This document shows positions 22,188-32,604 of a DNA stretch of 64,000 nucleotides, piece after piece. Source of the stretch: Orrella marina (GTDB lineage Bacteria > Pseudomonadota > Gammaproteobacteria > Burkholderiales > Burkholderiaceae_B). The stretch spans positions 2,418,001-2,482,000 of the forward strand of contig NZ_CP028901.1 in the NCBI RefSeq assembly GCF_003058465.1. Direction: 5' to 3'. Both the position numbers and the translations under genes were made by a program. The notes under the pieces are model-generated. The model did no database searches and had not been told where the DNA came from. It saw only the letters and a program-made list of their open reading frames with translations. Position 1 is the stretch's first letter. Each line of letters opens with the position of its first letter.

Positions 22188-24956
22188 ATGTCTGACACTT
22201 ACCGAACTTACAGCCTGAGATGGATAAGTTTTACTGTTCTGTATTTTCTGGCTGCATTCGCCGCCCTTGCCTCCCCGCTCCCCGAAGGTGTGCGGGAAGT
22301 TCGCCATCTCGAGGGCATCACTGAATACAAGCTGGACGCCAATGGGCTGACCATTCTGCTGGCCCCCGATGCATCAAGCCCATCAGTGTCGGTCAACGTA
22401 ACCTATCTGGTCGGCTCCAGGCACGAAAACTACGGGCAGACAGGCATGGCTCATCTGCTCGAGCACATGATCTTCAAGGGCACCCCGACCGTCCGCAACG
22501 CCATGGCGGAGTTCTCAAAACGCGGCCTGCAATTTAATGGCACAACCAGTGCCGACCGGACTAACTACTTCGCGACATTCGCCTACAACCCGGAAGTGCT
22601 GGACTGGTACATCCGCTGGCAGGCCGATGCAATGGTCAATTCGCTGATCCTGCGTGAAGATCTGGATTCCGAGATGACGGTGGTGAGAAACGAAATGGAG
22701 CGCAGTGAGAACAATCCTGTTCGTACGCTCATCGACAAGACTCGCAGCGCAGCATACCAGTGGCACAACTACGGTAAAACCACAATCGGTGCCCGGTCTG
22801 ATGTGGAAGAAGTTGACATCGAACAACTCAGGGACTTCTACCGGCTTTACTATCAGCCGGACAATGCTGTCCTGACCGTTGCTGGCAAATTCGACCCGCA
22901 GCGAACCCTGGTGACGATCGCGGATGCATTCAGTGGCATACCCAGGCCCGACCGGACTCTACCGAGACAGTACACTGTCGAACCTGTTCAGGACGGTGAG
23001 CGACGGATAACCCTGAGACGCAATGGTGGAACACCGGTCGCACTGTCCGTCTACCATATCCCTGCCGCCACCCACCCCGACTTCGCGGCCGTGGAACTGG
23101 CCACAAACATTCTAGGCGACACCCCGTCGGGACGTCTGTACAAGGCACTGGTGACCACAGAACTGGCCGTCAGTGTCGGCTCTGGCGCATGGGATGCTGC
23201 CGATCCGAGCACCGCATTGTTCCTCGCTTCCATCGGAGTCGATCAGGATACTGAAAAGGCACTTTCGGTGATGAACTCAACTGTTGAGAACATCCGGGGA
23301 AACCCCTTCACCGAAGAGGAGCTCAAACGCGCCAAGGCCTCATGGCTCAATAACTGGAACCAGACTTATAGCGACATGACACGCGTGGGTATTGTGCTTT
23401 CGGATCCCATTGCCCAGGGTGACTGGCGCATGTTTTTCAAGCACCGCGATCAGATTCAGCAAACCACTCTCGAAGAGGTGCAAAAGGCAGCCGAAACCTA
23501 TTTCCTGCAAGCCAACAGGACTGAGGGCATTTATATACCGACCGACAAACCCGTTCGCGCGCCTGCATTTGAGCCAGTTGACTTGCAGGCCCTGCTCGAA
23601 GGATACGAAACAGAACGAGTGGACAGCCTGGTTGGCTCATTTGACCCATCTCCTGCGAATATCGATGCGATGACGCAACGCAAGGTTCTCAATCTGCCTA
23701 GCGGCGCGATCAAAGTTGCACTGCTGCCCAAAGAAAGTCGCGGTGACCGGGTCGATGCATCGATCGAGGTGCGGTTTGGCAACGCTGAAGCCCTCAAAGG
23801 CAAGGCAACCATCTCGTCAGTAACCGCCGCTCTGCTCGACTACGGAACACAACAGCTGAATCGGGAGCAGATACGAGACCGCTTCAACGAACTTGAAACC
23901 GAAGTCTCCTTTGACGGAGGAGGAACCGGAGTTCGGATTGATCTCTCAGGTCGGAAGGGGACGCTGCCAGAGGCGATCAGGCTTGCCTTGCATGTGCTCA
24001 AAAAACCGTCCTTTCCGGAAGATCAGTTTGAAGAATTTATCAATCGGGCCATTACACAGACCCAGGCAGCCATGACCGAGCCCAACGCGATTGCCGGTAA
24101 CACTCTCGCACGCTACGGCAATCCATGGCCAAGCGATGATTTGAGATATGTGCCCACGTTTGAGGAATCGATTGATCTATACAGAAGCCTCAAGCGTCAG
24201 GATTTGGTCGACTTCCATGAAAGCTTTTATGGCAATGGCGCGATCACCATGGCCGTTGTCGGATCATTCGATCCGGAAACGATCGAGCGAGTCATCAAAG
24301 AAGAACTTTCTGACTGGAAAAAGGCACCGGAATACACTCGTGTGGGTGACCCGTTCGTCGAACTCAAGCCCGATCAGATCGTCCTGGAAACGCCGGACAA
24401 GGCCAATGCCATTTTCCTTGCAAAGCTTCCGATTCCGATGCAGGATACCGATCCAGACTATCCGGCCATGGTTCTGGTCAACTACCTGATCGGTGATCAG
24501 GGAAGCTCCAGACTCTGGATGCGTATCCGCGAAACAGATGGGCTCTCGTACGGCGTAGGATCATCCTTTAGCGCATCGGCTTTTGAGTCAAACGCCGACT
24601 GGCAAGTCTATGCGATCTACGCCCCGGAGAATCGCGCTCGTCTGACAAAGGCCTTCCAGGAGGTTCTGGAAGGCGCAATCCGGGATGGATTTACTGAGGA
24701 GGAGCTCAAGACCGCTGTCCAGGCAATGCTCAACCAGAGAGCGCTGGCACGATCCAGAGATAGTGTTCTCACCAACACATGGATGAGCTACCTCACCACC
24801 AACCGGACCTTCGAATGGTCCCAGGCATTTGATGACAAGATCAAGGCACTTACACTGGATGACGTCAATACAGCGCTTCGCAAGTACATCAAACCGGAGC
24901 AACTGGTAGAAGTGTTCGCTGGTGACTTTGCGAAAGACGCAAGAAAAACAGACTGA
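22188..24956 (+). CDS. M16 family zinc metallopeptidase (pitrilysin type, fused double unit)
   Basis: 922 residues from the ATG at 22188, chosen because a signal peptide (WISFTVLYFLAAFAALASPL) follows it and GGGA lies just upstream. The first M16 unit has the inverted zinc motif HLLEH (in GMAHLLEHMIFKG) with the downstream glutamate in EMTVVRNEME. The second half is an M16 C-terminal unit (GDQGSSRLWMRIRETDGLSY) without its own zinc site. A single periplasmic chain of this size resembles PqqL/YmxG-like double-unit peptidases that degrade short or misfolded peptides. A terminator follows, so it is monocistronic. Confidence 0.92.
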   Translation: MSDTYRTYSLRWISFTVLYFLAAFAALASPLPEGVREVRHLEGITEYKLDANGLTILLAPDASSPSVSVNVTYLVGSRHENYGQTGMAHLLEHMIFKGTPTVRNAMAEFSKRGLQFNGTTSADRTNYFATFAYNPEVLDWYIRWQADAMVNSLILREDLDSEMTVVRNEMERSENNPVRTLIDKTRSAAYQWHNYGKTTIGARSDVEEVDIEQLRDFYRLYYQPDNAVLTVAGKFDPQRTLVTIADAFSGIPRPDRTLPRQYTVEPVQDGERRITLRRNGGTPVALSVYHIPAATHPDFAAVELATNILGDTPSGRLYKALVTTELAVSVGSGAWDAADPSTALFLASIGVDQDTEKALSVMNSTVENIRGNPFTEEELKRAKASWLNNWNQTYSDMTRVGIVLSDPIAQGDWRMFFKHRDQIQQTTLEEVQKAAETYFLQANRTEGIYIPTDKPVRAPAFEPVDLQALLEGYETERVDSLVGSFDPSPANIDAMTQRKVLNLPSGAIKVALLPKESRGDRVDASIEVRFGNAEALKGKATISSVTAALLDYGTQQLNREQIRDRFNELETEVSFDGGGTGVRIDLSGRKGTLPEAIRLALHVLKKPSFPEDQFEEFINRAITQTQAAMTEPNAIAGNTLARYGNPWPSDDLRYVPTFEESIDLYRSLKRQDLVDFHESFYGNGAITMAVVGSFDPETIERVIKEELSDWKKAPEYTRVGDPFVELKPDQIVLETPDKANAIFLAKLPIPMQDTDPDYPAMVLVNYLIGDQGSSRLWMRIRETDGLSYGVGSSFSASAFESNADWQVYAIYAPENRARLTKAFQEVLEGAIRDGFTEEELKTAVQAMLNQRALARSRDSVLTNTWMSYLTTNRTFEWSQAFDDKIKALTLDDVNTALRKYIKPEQLVEVFAGDFAKDARKTD

Positions 24957-24980
24957 GAAACATTCTTGATTGAAATCAGC

Positions 24981-25021
24981 ACCCTTCGCGGACACTCACC
25001 TGTTTGCGGAGGGTTTTTTAT
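24981..25021 (+). terminator. rho-independent terminator of the M16 peptidase gene
   Basis: ACCCTTCGC and GCGGAGGGT arms followed by TTTTTTATT, 24 bp after the stop codon. Confidence 0.85.
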
Positions 25022-25491
25022 TAGTTCACCACGCTTGTACGATCGTGCTACAGGACTGAATCCCCTGCATTTTCGTTCGCGCGGGGTTACCGACCGTGAA
25101 CTGTCTGATGGATCCTGAGCTTGCGTTGGCTCAATCGCAGACGTCCTGTTGTAGCGCAGAGTTCAACGCGCCAGACAGAGGGCACGCGAAGTCCCGCCTT
25201 GGTGCGAGAACGAACTTTAGTGAATTTTCAGGTCGGTAAACTAACGTACCAGATGTACGACTCGACCTTACTACCAAGGCTGAGCAGAACTGACTTGCCT
25301 GGCTCCCATACTCAGCCAGAGCAGGCGGATACCTGGATCATCAGAAAAATAGAATGAGTTTCGTTGCTTAGCACTCACGCCGGAGTTACGACAAAAGCCA
25401 GCCACCAGCAGAGGAGAGTGCGCCGAAGATGGGATGGTCTGACCTGCTACTGCACATATCGCGACGCAACCAGTCAGGCCATCCCTGCATA
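25022..25491. other. 470-bp intergenic region without a recognisable gene
   Basis: The stretch between the M16 peptidase terminator and the end of dnaJ has only short unconvincing frames and no tRNA, repeat or known RNA fold that I can see. It contains TTAGCACTC at 25368-25376, an exact half of the CIRCE operator, but the matching inverted half is missing. Confidence 0.5.
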
Positions 25492-26613
25492 TCAAGAGAA
25501 GAATTCCTTGACACGATCTGTCCAGGATTTACTCTGAGGCGAGTGCCTGTCACCGCCCTCACCCAGAGAACTCTCGAACTGTCGCAGAATTTCCTTCTGG
25601 TCTTCAGTCAGACGCACAGGCGTCTCGACAACGACGTGACAGTACAGATCACCAGGATAACCCGCCCTGACACCTTTAATGCCCTTACCGCGTAATCGAA
25701 ATGTCTTTCCGGATTGCGTTCCTTCCGGAATCGTGATTTCAGCCTTACCTGTGAGAGTAGGTACCTGAACATCCCCACCGAGTGCCGCCGTAGTGAAAGG
25801 AATTGTCAACTCGCAATGCAGATCATCATTGTCACGCTGGAAAATGTTGTGCTGCTTGATATGGATTTCAACGAACAGATCACCCGCAGGGCCACCGTTT
25901 ACACCAGGTTCGCCATTGCCTGTTGAACGGATCCGCATGCCTTCATCGATACCAGCGGGAATCTTGACTTGCAACGTCTTGTTTTTGCGGATGCGTCCAA
26001 CGCCGTCACACTTGACACATGGATCTTTGACTTCCTGACCTGACCCATGACAAGTCGGGCACGTCTGCTGAACACTGAAAAACCCCTGCTGCATCCGTAC
26101 AGCACCTGCGCCATTACAAGTACGGCAGGTGACTGGAGAAGTACCAGGCTTGGCTCCGGAACCTTTGCATGTGTCACAAGTCTCCCAACTCGGGACGCGA
26201 ATCTCGGTTTCGAAACCGGCCGCCGCCTGCTCCAGAGTAATCTCCAGCGCATACTTGAGATCGGCGCCCTTGTACACCTGAGGTCCACCGCCGCCTCCTC
26301 GTCGACCCGCACCAAAGATCTCTCCAAAGATGTCACCAAATGCATCCGAAAAATCGGCTCGACCGCCACCCATACCTGCGGCGTTCGGATCAACCCCCGC
26401 ATGGCCAAACCTGTCGTAGGCAGCGCGCTTGTCAGGGTCGGAGAGAATCTCGTACGCGTGCTGGACAGACTTGAACTGCTCCTCGGCGTTCTTGTCATCA
26501 GGATTGCGGTCAGGGTGCCACTTCATCGCAAGTTTGCGATAAGCCTTCTTGATTTCGTCGTCGGAAGCGTTCCTGGTGACGCCCAGTACTTCGTAAAAAT
26601 CTCGTTTTGACAT
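25492..26613 (-). CDS. dnaJ: chaperone protein DnaJ
   Basis: 373 residues. J-domain with HPD in KWHPDRNP near residue 33, a Gly/Phe-rich linker with RRGGGGG, and four zinc-finger repeats [24 protein letters not shown] and CVKCDGVG. The C-terminal substrate-binding domains include [13 protein letters not shown]. It stimulates DnaK ATPase and delivers substrates. It is the last gene of the hrcA-hemH-grpE-dnaK-dnaJ run, 84 bp after dnaK. Confidence 0.98.
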   Translation of the reverse strand: MSKRDFYEVLGVTRNASDDEIKKAYRKLAMKWHPDRNPDDKNAEEQFKSVQHAYEILSDPDKRAAYDRFGHAGVDPNAAGMGGGRADFSDAFGDIFGEIFGAGRRGGGGGPQVYKGADLKYALEITLEQAAAGFETEIRVPSWETCDTCKGSGAKPGTSPVTCRTCNGAGAVRMQQGFFSVQQTCPTCHGSGQEVKDPCVKCDGVGRIRKNKTLQVKIPAGIDEGMRIRSTGNGEPGVNGGPAGDLFVEIHIKQHNIFQRDNDDLHCELTIPFTTAALGGDVQVPTLTGKAEITIPEGTQSGKTFRLRGKGIKGVRAGYPGDLYCHVVVETPVRLTEDQKEILRQFESSLGEGGDRHSPQSKSWTDRVKEFFS

Positions 26614-26644
26614 AATTGCATTTCTGATGGGTTCAACGGTAACG

Positions 26645-26673
26645 CCCGGTTACCCTTTTGACAGGATACCGGG
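26645..26673 (-). promoter_or_regulatory. hairpin in the dnaK-dnaJ spacer
   Basis: GCCCGGT arms that pair across a short AT-rich loop between dnaK and dnaJ, with no T run. Such spacer hairpins often lower dnaJ expression relative to dnaK by attenuation or by protecting the dnaK mRNA end. Confidence 0.45.
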
Positions 26674-26697
26674 CGCCACTTTCAGCTAGGCGGGTGA

Positions 26698-28620
26698 TTA
26701 CGAACCGTCGCGCTTGACTTCCTTGAAGTCTGCATCGACGACATCATCATCAGCCGGCTTGGCACCCTGAGCGCCGTCAGCCTGCGCCTGAGCCTGCATG
26801 TCGGCATACATCTTTTCGCCAAGCTTCTGTGCCGCAGTCGAAAGCGTTTCGACCTTGCCGTCAATAGCCTCCTTGTCAGCGTTGTCCTTGAGAGCTTGCT
26901 CAACATCCTGAATGGCCGCTTCGATAGTTTCCTTTTCGGATGCTTCAAGCTTTTCGCCGTGTTCTTCCAGAGACTTGCGGGTCGCATGCACCAGCGCATC
27001 AGCCGCGTTGCGGGTCTGAGCCAGTTCAGCCATTCGATGATCCTCAGCTGCGTTAGCTTCAGCATCCTTGACCATGCGCTGGATCTCTTCTTCCGTCAAG
27101 CCAGAGTTCGCCTTGATCGTGATCTTGTTCTCCTTGCCGGTACCCTTGTCCTTGGCCGACACGTGAACAATACCGTTCGAGTCGATATCGAACGTCACCT
27201 CGATCTGAGGAACGCCACGCGGTGATGGCGGAATACCCTCAAGGTTGAATTCGCCCAGGAGTTTGTTACCCGAAGCAATTTCACGCTCACCCTGAAACAC
27301 CTTGATCGTCACGGCTGGCTGGTTGTCATCAGCAGTTGAGAAGGTCTGTGAGTGCCGGGTCGGGATCGTGGTGTTCTTCGTGATCATCTTGGTCATCACG
27401 CCACCCAGGGTCTCGATACCCAGCGACAATGGCGTCACGTCCAGCAGCAGCACATCCTTGCGGTCACCCGAAAGCACAGAACCCTGAACTGCGGCACCGG
27501 CGGCAACTGCCTCATCCGGGTTGACGTCCTTGCGAGGATCCTTACCAAAGAACTCCTTGACTTTCTCCTGGACCTTGGGCATGCGAGTCATACCGCCCAC
27601 CAGAATCACATCATCAATGTCACTAACCTTCACACCGGCATCCTTGATGGCCACGCGGCAGGGGTCAATGGTGCGCTCGATCAAGTCTTCCACCAGCGAC
27701 TCAAGCTTGGCGCGAGTGATCTTCAGGCTCAGGTGCTTGGGACCGGACGCGTCTGCTGTGATGTAAGGCAGGTTGAATTCCGTCTGCTGGCTGGAAGACA
27801 ACTCGATCTTGGCTTTCTCGGCAGCCTCTTTCAGGCGTTGCAAGGCCAGAACATCCTTGGACAGGTCCGTTCCTTGCTCTTTCTTGAACTCGGCAATAAC
27901 GTAGTCAATGATGCGCTGGTCAAAGTCTTCACCACCGAGGAAAGTGTCACCATTGGTGGAAAGCACTTCAAACTGTTTCTCACCATCCACATCTGCAATC
28001 TCGATGATTGACACGTCAAACGTACCACCACCCAGGTCATAAACGGCAATTTTGCGATCACCTTTCTCGGTTTTATCCAGACCAAACGCCAATGCCGCGG
28101 CGGTCGGTTCGTTGATGATGCGCTTGACCTCAAGGCCTGCAATCCGGCCTGCATCTTTGGTGGCCTGACGCTGGCTATCATTGAAGTAAGCCGGCACGGT
28201 GATCACTGCCTCTGTAACAGGCTCGCCCAGGTAGTCCTCAGCGGTCTTCTTCATCTTGCGCAGCACGTCAGCCGACACCTGTGCAGGCGCCATTTTCTTG
28301 TCCAGAGCTTCCACCCAGGCGTCACCGTTGTCTGCTTCGATGATTTTGTAAGGCATGAGGTCGATGTCTTTCTGGACAGCCTTCTCGTTGAACCGGCGTC
28401 CAATCAGGCGCTTGACTGCGTACAGCGTGTTCGTTGGATTGGTAACGGCCTGACGCTTGGCCGGAGCGCCAACCAGCGTTTCACCCTCTTCCAGATAGGC
28501 GACAATCGATGGTGTGGTACGGGCACCTTCTGCGTTTTCGATGATCTTGACTTGTCCGCCGTCAACAATTGCAACGCAACTGTTGGTTGTGCCAAGGTCG
28601 ATACCGATGATTTTGCTCAT
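26698..28620 (-). CDS. dnaK: chaperone protein DnaK (Hsp70)
   Basis: 640 residues. The nucleotide-binding domain begins [13 protein letters not shown], with [34 protein letters not shown] and the adenosine motif [11 protein letters not shown]. The linker [14 protein letters not shown] leads into the peptide-binding domain and a C-terminal lid ending in an acidic DDDVVDADF tail. AAGGA lies nine bases before the ATG. The upstream spacer carries its own near-perfect sigma-32 promoter (28674-28701). Confidence 0.99.
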   Translation of the reverse strand: MSKIIGIDLGTTNSCVAIVDGGQVKIIENAEGARTTPSIVAYLEEGETLVGAPAKRQAVTNPTNTLYAVKRLIGRRFNEKAVQKDIDLMPYKIIEADNGDAWVEALDKKMAPAQVSADVLRKMKKTAEDYLGEPVTEAVITVPAYFNDSQRQATKDAGRIAGLEVKRIINEPTAAALAFGLDKTEKGDRKIAVYDLGGGTFDVSIIEIADVDGEKQFEVLSTNGDTFLGGEDFDQRIIDYVIAEFKKEQGTDLSKDVLALQRLKEAAEKAKIELSSSQQTEFNLPYITADASGPKHLSLKITRAKLESLVEDLIERTIDPCRVAIKDAGVKVSDIDDVILVGGMTRMPKVQEKVKEFFGKDPRKDVNPDEAVAAGAAVQGSVLSGDRKDVLLLDVTPLSLGIETLGGVMTKMITKNTTIPTRHSQTFSTADDNQPAVTIKVFQGEREIASGNKLLGEFNLEGIPPSPRGVPQIEVTFDIDSNGIVHVSAKDKGTGKENKITIKANSGLTEEEIQRMVKDAEANAAEDHRMAELAQTRNAADALVHATRKSLEEHGEKLEASEKETIEAAIQDVEQALKDNADKEAIDGKVETLSTAAQKLGEKMYADMQAQAQADGAQGAKPADDDVVDADFKEVKRDGS

Positions 28621-28673
28621 TTTATGGATTCCTTAACTCGTAAATTGGGTGCGATTCAAACTCGATGACAGAT

Positions 28674-28701
28674 AGATGGGGGCGTCGCTGGAAAATTCAA
28701 G
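28674..28701 (-). promoter_or_regulatory. sigma-32 heat-shock promoter of dnaK
   Basis: Read leftward: CTTGAAT, a 13-base spacer, then CCCCATCT. Only one base of the -35 differs from the sigma-32 consensus CTTGAAA / CCCCATNT. The expected transcript start is about 45 nt before the dnaK ATG at 28620. Confidence 0.85.
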
Positions 28702-28766
28702 ACAGTTTGAAGCTGATCAGCTAAAAGCAGTCCTGGCAGAGTCCGGTTCCCGACGCGCTCGGACCG

Positions 28767-29336
28767 TCAACTCGCCACGGTCACGAGTGCCGGGCGCAGT
28801 ACGCGATCCGTGATCAGATAGCCCTTTTGCAGAACTGTCACGATTGTGTTCGAGGGCTGTTCGGCAGGAACAGTCGCAATAGCCTGATGATGGTGCGGAT
28901 CAAACTTGTCGCCGACTGCTGGCATAATTTCTTTCAAATGGTTACGCTCGAATGCCGAGTTCAACTGCTTGAGGGTGGTCTCAACACCTTCGCGCATGGC
29001 CTCAAGGGTCTGCTGCTCGACCGCCAGTGCGGCTTCCAGGCTGTCACGCACAGGAACAAGACTCTCTGCAAACGATTCGATTGCAAACTTCCGCGCCTTT
29101 GTAACTTCCTCCTGAGAACGTCTGCGGATGTTTTCGGATTCCGCGTGAGCACGCAACATCATGTCGTGCTTGTCCGAGAGCTCAGCCTTCAGGCGCTCGA
29201 TCTCCTGAACGGGATCCTGATTCACATCAGCCTGCTGCTCCGGGTTCGGTTCGCACTGACTAGCTTGGGCTTGATCATTCTGGCCTGGAACATCCGCCTG
29301 ATCAGACGGTCGATTGGCATCTGGATGCGAAGTCAT
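28767..29336 (-). CDS. grpE: nucleotide exchange factor GrpE
   Basis: 189 residues from the ATG at 29336, which has GGAG eight bases upstream. After a low-complexity, Gln-rich N-terminal ~55 residues comes the long dimerisation helix ([20 protein letters not shown]), then the family signature around [26 protein letters not shown] and the beta-wing [15 protein letters not shown]. It releases ADP from DnaK. The open frame extends upstream of 29336 but includes the promoter, so the longer version is not real. Confidence 0.96.
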   Translation of the reverse strand: MTSHPDANRPSDQADVPGQNDQAQASQCEPNPEQQADVNQDPVQEIERLKAELSDKHDMMLRAHAESENIRRRSQEEVTKARKFAIESFAESLVPVRDSLEAALAVEQQTLEAMREGVETTLKQLNSAFERNHLKEIMPAVGDKFDPHHHQAIATVPAEQPSNTIVTVLQKGYLITDRVLRPALVTVAS

Positions 29337-29372
29337 GCAACTATCTCCAAAAAAATACGGTCGATTTCGGGA

Positions 29373-29400
29373 ATATGGGGACGTCAGCCCCGTTTTCAAG
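29373..29400 (-). promoter_or_regulatory. sigma-32 heat-shock promoter of grpE
   Basis: Read leftward: CTTGAAA, a 13-base spacer, CCCCATAT, an exact match to the sigma-32 consensus. The start of transcription would be about 30 nt before the grpE ATG. The element also rules out the longer grpE reading frame. Confidence 0.88.
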
Positions 29401-29446
29401 AGCTGCACCACACGCCCATGGAAATACTTGCGCTGCCCTGATGCAA

Positions 29447-30538
29447 TCAGTCGCCGTGCGCCCGGGTCGGCCAGCCCTGCAAGTGATCAAGAACCAGACT
29501 GGTCAGACCCTCTACCCATTGCTGGTCATCATTCAGACAGGGAATGTACCGAAACTGCTGCCCACCTGCATTCATGAACGCATCCCGACACTCAATGCTG
29601 ATTTCTTCCAGCGTTTCCAGACAGTCCGCCAGAAAGCCCGGACAGACGACATCGACGTGCCTGACACCAGACTCTGCCAGTTTGATCAGCGTCGGTTCCG
29701 TATAAGGCTGCAGCCACTCTGCAGGCCCGAACCGGCTCTGAAACGTGACAAGATACTGATCATCGGTCAGATCCAGTCGTTTCGCAAGCGCCCTTGCTGT
29801 GCCGTAGCTGTCCTTGCAATAGGGATCCCCTAGATCAGCACAACGCCTGGGCAACCCATGAAAGCTCATGACCAGCTTTTCTGGTCGCGAACCCTCCGAC
29901 CACGCATGCTCGATTTTTGAGGCAACAGCATCGATGTAAGGTTCGAAGTCATGAAAGCGCTTGATAAAGCGCATTTCAGGCTGGTTACGCATTCGACTGG
30001 CGATGCGACAGACCTCGTCGACTACCGTAGCCGTGGTGCTGGCTGCGTACTGGGGATACAGAGATAAGGTCAAAATCCGTTCACAGCCCTTGTCACGGAG
30101 CTTCTGCAGCGCAGACTCCAGGCTCGGGTTGCCATAGCGCATGCCAATTTCCACTTCCACTTCATGGCCACGCGCACGAAGCGTTTTCTCGAGGCCAAAC
30201 GCCTGTCGCTGGCTATAGACGAGTAAAGGCGAGCCTCCTTCCATCCAGATACCGGCATAGCGCTCAACCAGCTTGCGCGGACGACTTAGAAGGATTGGCC
30301 CGTTCAAAATCGGCCACCACACGAGCCTCGGGATTTCAATCACTCGCGGATCGGAGAGAAACTGCCGCAGATAGCGGCGTATCGCAGGCGCAGTAGGTTC
30401 ATCGGGTGTACCCAGATTGACCACCAGCACACCCACCTTGGGAACTGACATGTCTGCAGGCCACATCACCAATTTGCTCGGTGCAGGCTCTTTCCAGTCC
30501 CGACCGCGGCTGGGATTCACATCTGCTTGTTCGGACAA
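29447..30538 (-). CDS. hemH: ferrochelatase
   Basis: 363 residues. It inserts Fe(II) into protoporphyrin IX, the last step of haem synthesis. It contains [14 protein letters not shown] near the start of the catalytic core, the signature [16 protein letters not shown] with the catalytic His, and [17 protein letters not shown] with the catalytic Glu. An N-terminal extension of about 30 residues precedes the core. A start at [10 protein letters not shown], about residue 30, is possible. Its place between hrcA and grpE is a familiar betaproteobacterial arrangement. Confidence 0.95.
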   Translation of the reverse strand: MSEQADVNPSRGRDWKEPAPSKLVMWPADMSVPKVGVLVVNLGTPDEPTAPAIRRYLRQFLSDPRVIEIPRLVWWPILNGPILLSRPRKLVERYAGIWMEGGSPLLVYSQRQAFGLEKTLRARGHEVEVEIGMRYGNPSLESALQKLRDKGCERILTLSLYPQYAASTTATVVDEVCRIASRMRNQPEMRFIKRFHDFEPYIDAVASKIEHAWSEGSRPEKLVMSFHGLPRRCADLGDPYCKDSYGTARALAKRLDLTDDQYLVTFQSRFGPAEWLQPYTEPTLIKLAESGVRHVDVVCPGFLADCLETLEEISIECRDAFMNAGGQQFRYIPCLNDDQQWVEGLTSLVLDHLQGWPTRAHGD

Positions 30539-30618
30539 AGAAACACCTCATGCTACTGATTGACGGGCCGAAACCGGCCGATGAGTCCGGTCACATACTG
30601 CCTTGATACGAAGCAAGA

Positions 30619-31635
30619 TCAACGTTCGGATGCATATTGACTCAACGCATTGGACAGCAGTCTGGATGTGATATCAACGATCGGAATGACACGTTCGTAT
30701 GCCATGCGCGTCGGACCAATCACACCGAGTGTGCCGACCACCTTACCGTTGACACCGTATGGCGCAGCCACAACGGTCAGATCTTCCATCGGCATGAGAC
30801 GAGACTCCCCACCGATGTAAATTTGAACGCCCTGAGCACGACTGCTAGCGTCGAGCAGTTGTAACAACTCGGTCTTCTGCTCGAACAGCGAGAACGTACG
30901 CCTCAATCGCTCAAGATCGGAGGACAAGTCCGAAATATCGAGCAACCGCATCTCACCAGAAATTACAACCGAGTCAGCCTGGTCAGGCTCCTCGGATCCG
31001 GCATCGACCGCAGCCTGCATCAGTCTCGACAGGTCCTCGCGAAGACGCTGCAACTCGACTGCCAGGGACTGTCGCACTTGCGCAAACCCCATACCGCTGA
31101 AATGCTGGTTGAAGAAGTTGCTGGCCTCCACCAGTTCGGCATGAGAATAATCCCTTGTCAAGGACAGGATCCTGTTCTGAACATCCCCTTCCGGCGTCAC
31201 GATGATCAACAGGATCCTGCGTTCCGACAGTCGAATGAACTCGATATGCTTGAACACCTGGGAACGACGTGGCGCCAGCACAACACCTGCGAACTGGGTC
31301 AGATTCGAAAGCAGTGAGGCAGCTGCATTGACCGCTTTGGTGGGATCTGCAGATGGCAGCATGTCGCGCAGGTTGTCAACATGCAACAACTCGAACGGCT
31401 GTGACGCCAGCATGCTGTCCACAAAAAGCCTGTACCCTTTTGGCGTGGGAACCCGTCCAGCGGAAGTATGCGGACTCTGTATGAGACCAGCCTCTTCGAG
31501 GTCTGCCATCACGTTGCGGATCGTCGCAGGGGACAGATCAAAGACTTTTGAGAGCGCACGAGACCCCACCGGCTGACCGTCGGTGATGTATTTCTCGATT
31601 AGAGCTTTCAGTAAAGCGTGGGCGCGATCATCCAT
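30619..31635 (-). CDS. hrcA: heat-inducible transcription repressor HrcA
   Basis: 338 residues from the ATG at 31635. The N-terminal winged helix contains [38 protein letters not shown] and [17 protein letters not shown], all hallmarks of HrcA. The remainder is the GAF-like regulatory domain ([15 protein letters not shown]). HrcA represses heat-shock operons at CIRCE operators and is kept active by GroEL. No complete CIRCE site is present in this window, so its targets (usually groESL) must lie elsewhere. It is divergent from nadK. Confidence 0.95.
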   Translation of the reverse strand: MDDRAHALLKALIEKYITDGQPVGSRALSKVFDLSPATIRNVMADLEEAGLIQSPHTSAGRVPTPKGYRLFVDSMLASQPFELLHVDNLRDMLPSADPTKAVNAAASLLSNLTQFAGVVLAPRRSQVFKHIEFIRLSERRILLIIVTPEGDVQNRILSLTRDYSHAELVEASNFFNQHFSGMGFAQVRQSLAVELQRLREDLSRLMQAAVDAGSEEPDQADSVVISGEMRLLDISDLSSDLERLRRTFSLFEQKTELLQLLDASSRAQGVQIYIGGESRLMPMEDLTVVAAPYGVNGKVVGTLGVIGPTRMAYERVIPIVDITSRLLSNALSQYASER

Positions 31636-31662
31636 GTTGCTGTAGATTGTACCGTCCAACCC

Positions 31663-31668
31663 TATAAT
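31663..31668 (+). promoter_or_regulatory. -10 element upstream of nadK
   Basis: An exact TATAAT 34 bp before the nadK ATG in the short hrcA-nadK divergent spacer. No convincing -35 box is seen at the usual distance, so the assignment is tentative. Confidence 0.4.
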
Positions 31669-31702
31669 CTTCCGAATAAATGACCGTCTGATCAAGGGCC
31701 GC

Positions 31703-32602
31703 ATGCAATTTTCGACCATCGCGCTTGTGGGGCGCTATCAAGACTCTCAACTCGCGGATCACCTGCGCAGCCTCGCGCGCATGGTTAATGCAGCTGGCAG
31801 AGAGGTGCTGATCGAGGCAGAAACAGCAAAAAATACCGGGCTGACAGAGTTTCCGGTTGCATCCTTCGAGGAGATTGGCCGTCGCGCTCAGCTTGCCATC
31901 GTGATGGGAGGCGACGGAACCATGCTCGGCGCGGCACGCAGCCTTGCACCAGCTGGCGTTCCAGTCGCAGGAATCAACCATGGAAGACTTGGGTTCATCA
32001 CCGACATTCCTCTTCAAGACACGCATTCTGCACTGGAAGACCTTCTGCAAGGCAACTTCGAGATCGAGTCTCGCATCCTGCTCGAAGGCGAGGTCATGCG
32101 CGACGGAAAATGCCTTTACAGCGCCACAGCACTCAATGACGTTGTTCTGAATCGGGCAGGCCGCGGCGGAATGATCGAGGTACGCGCCGACATCAACGGG
32201 CAGTTCATGTTCACCGTTCGCGCAGACGGCCTCATTGCCGCGACGCCCACAGGCTCAACGGCATACGCCCTGTCCGCCCTCGGACCCATCCTGCACCCGA
32301 CCATACGGGCGATCCTGCTGGTTCCGGTCGCCCCTCAGACTCTGTCAAACCGCCCGATTGTTCTGCCCGACTCCAGCCAGCTGAATCTGACCGTTCTGTC
32401 GATGAGCAGAATCGAAGCGGGCGCCAGCGTTCACTTTGACATGCAGACCTGGTCCGACGTCCAGCCCGGTGACCAGGTCAACGTCCGCAGGGCACAGAAT
32501 ACCGTCAACTTCCTGCATCCTCGCGGTTACAGTTTTTTTTCGACACTCAGAAAGAAGCTAGACTGGAACCGCCTGCCTGCTACGGGTCACAACGGAGAGT
32601 AA
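31703..32602 (+). CDS. nadK: NAD kinase
   Basis: 299 residues. It phosphorylates NAD to NADP with ATP. The GGDGT motif is at residues 69-73 ([14 protein letters not shown]), and the second conserved motif is [16 protein letters not shown]. It is followed after two bases by recN, forming a nadK-recN pair that is common in proteobacteria. It starts 67 bp from the divergent hrcA. Confidence 0.96.
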   Translation: MQFSTIALVGRYQDSQLADHLRSLARMVNAAGREVLIEAETAKNTGLTEFPVASFEEIGRRAQLAIVMGGDGTMLGAARSLAPAGVPVAGINHGRLGFITDIPLQDTHSALEDLLQGNFEIESRILLEGEVMRDGKCLYSATALNDVVLNRAGRGGMIEVRADINGQFMFTVRADGLIAATPTGSTAYALSALGPILHPTIRAILLVPVAPQTLSNRPIVLPDSSQLNLTVLSMSRIEAGASVHFDMQTWSDVQPGDQVNVRRAQNTVNFLHPRGYSFFSTLRKKLDWNRLPATGHNGE

Positions 32603-32604
32603 TC

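Noticed and set aside
25368..25376. CIRCE half site TTAGCACTC
   Set aside because: The inverted second half at the required 9-base distance is missing, and it lies downstream of dnaJ rather than at a promoter.
29337..29411. Longer GrpE start
   Set aside because: It would include the sigma-32 promoter; the ATG at 29336 has a good ribosome site.
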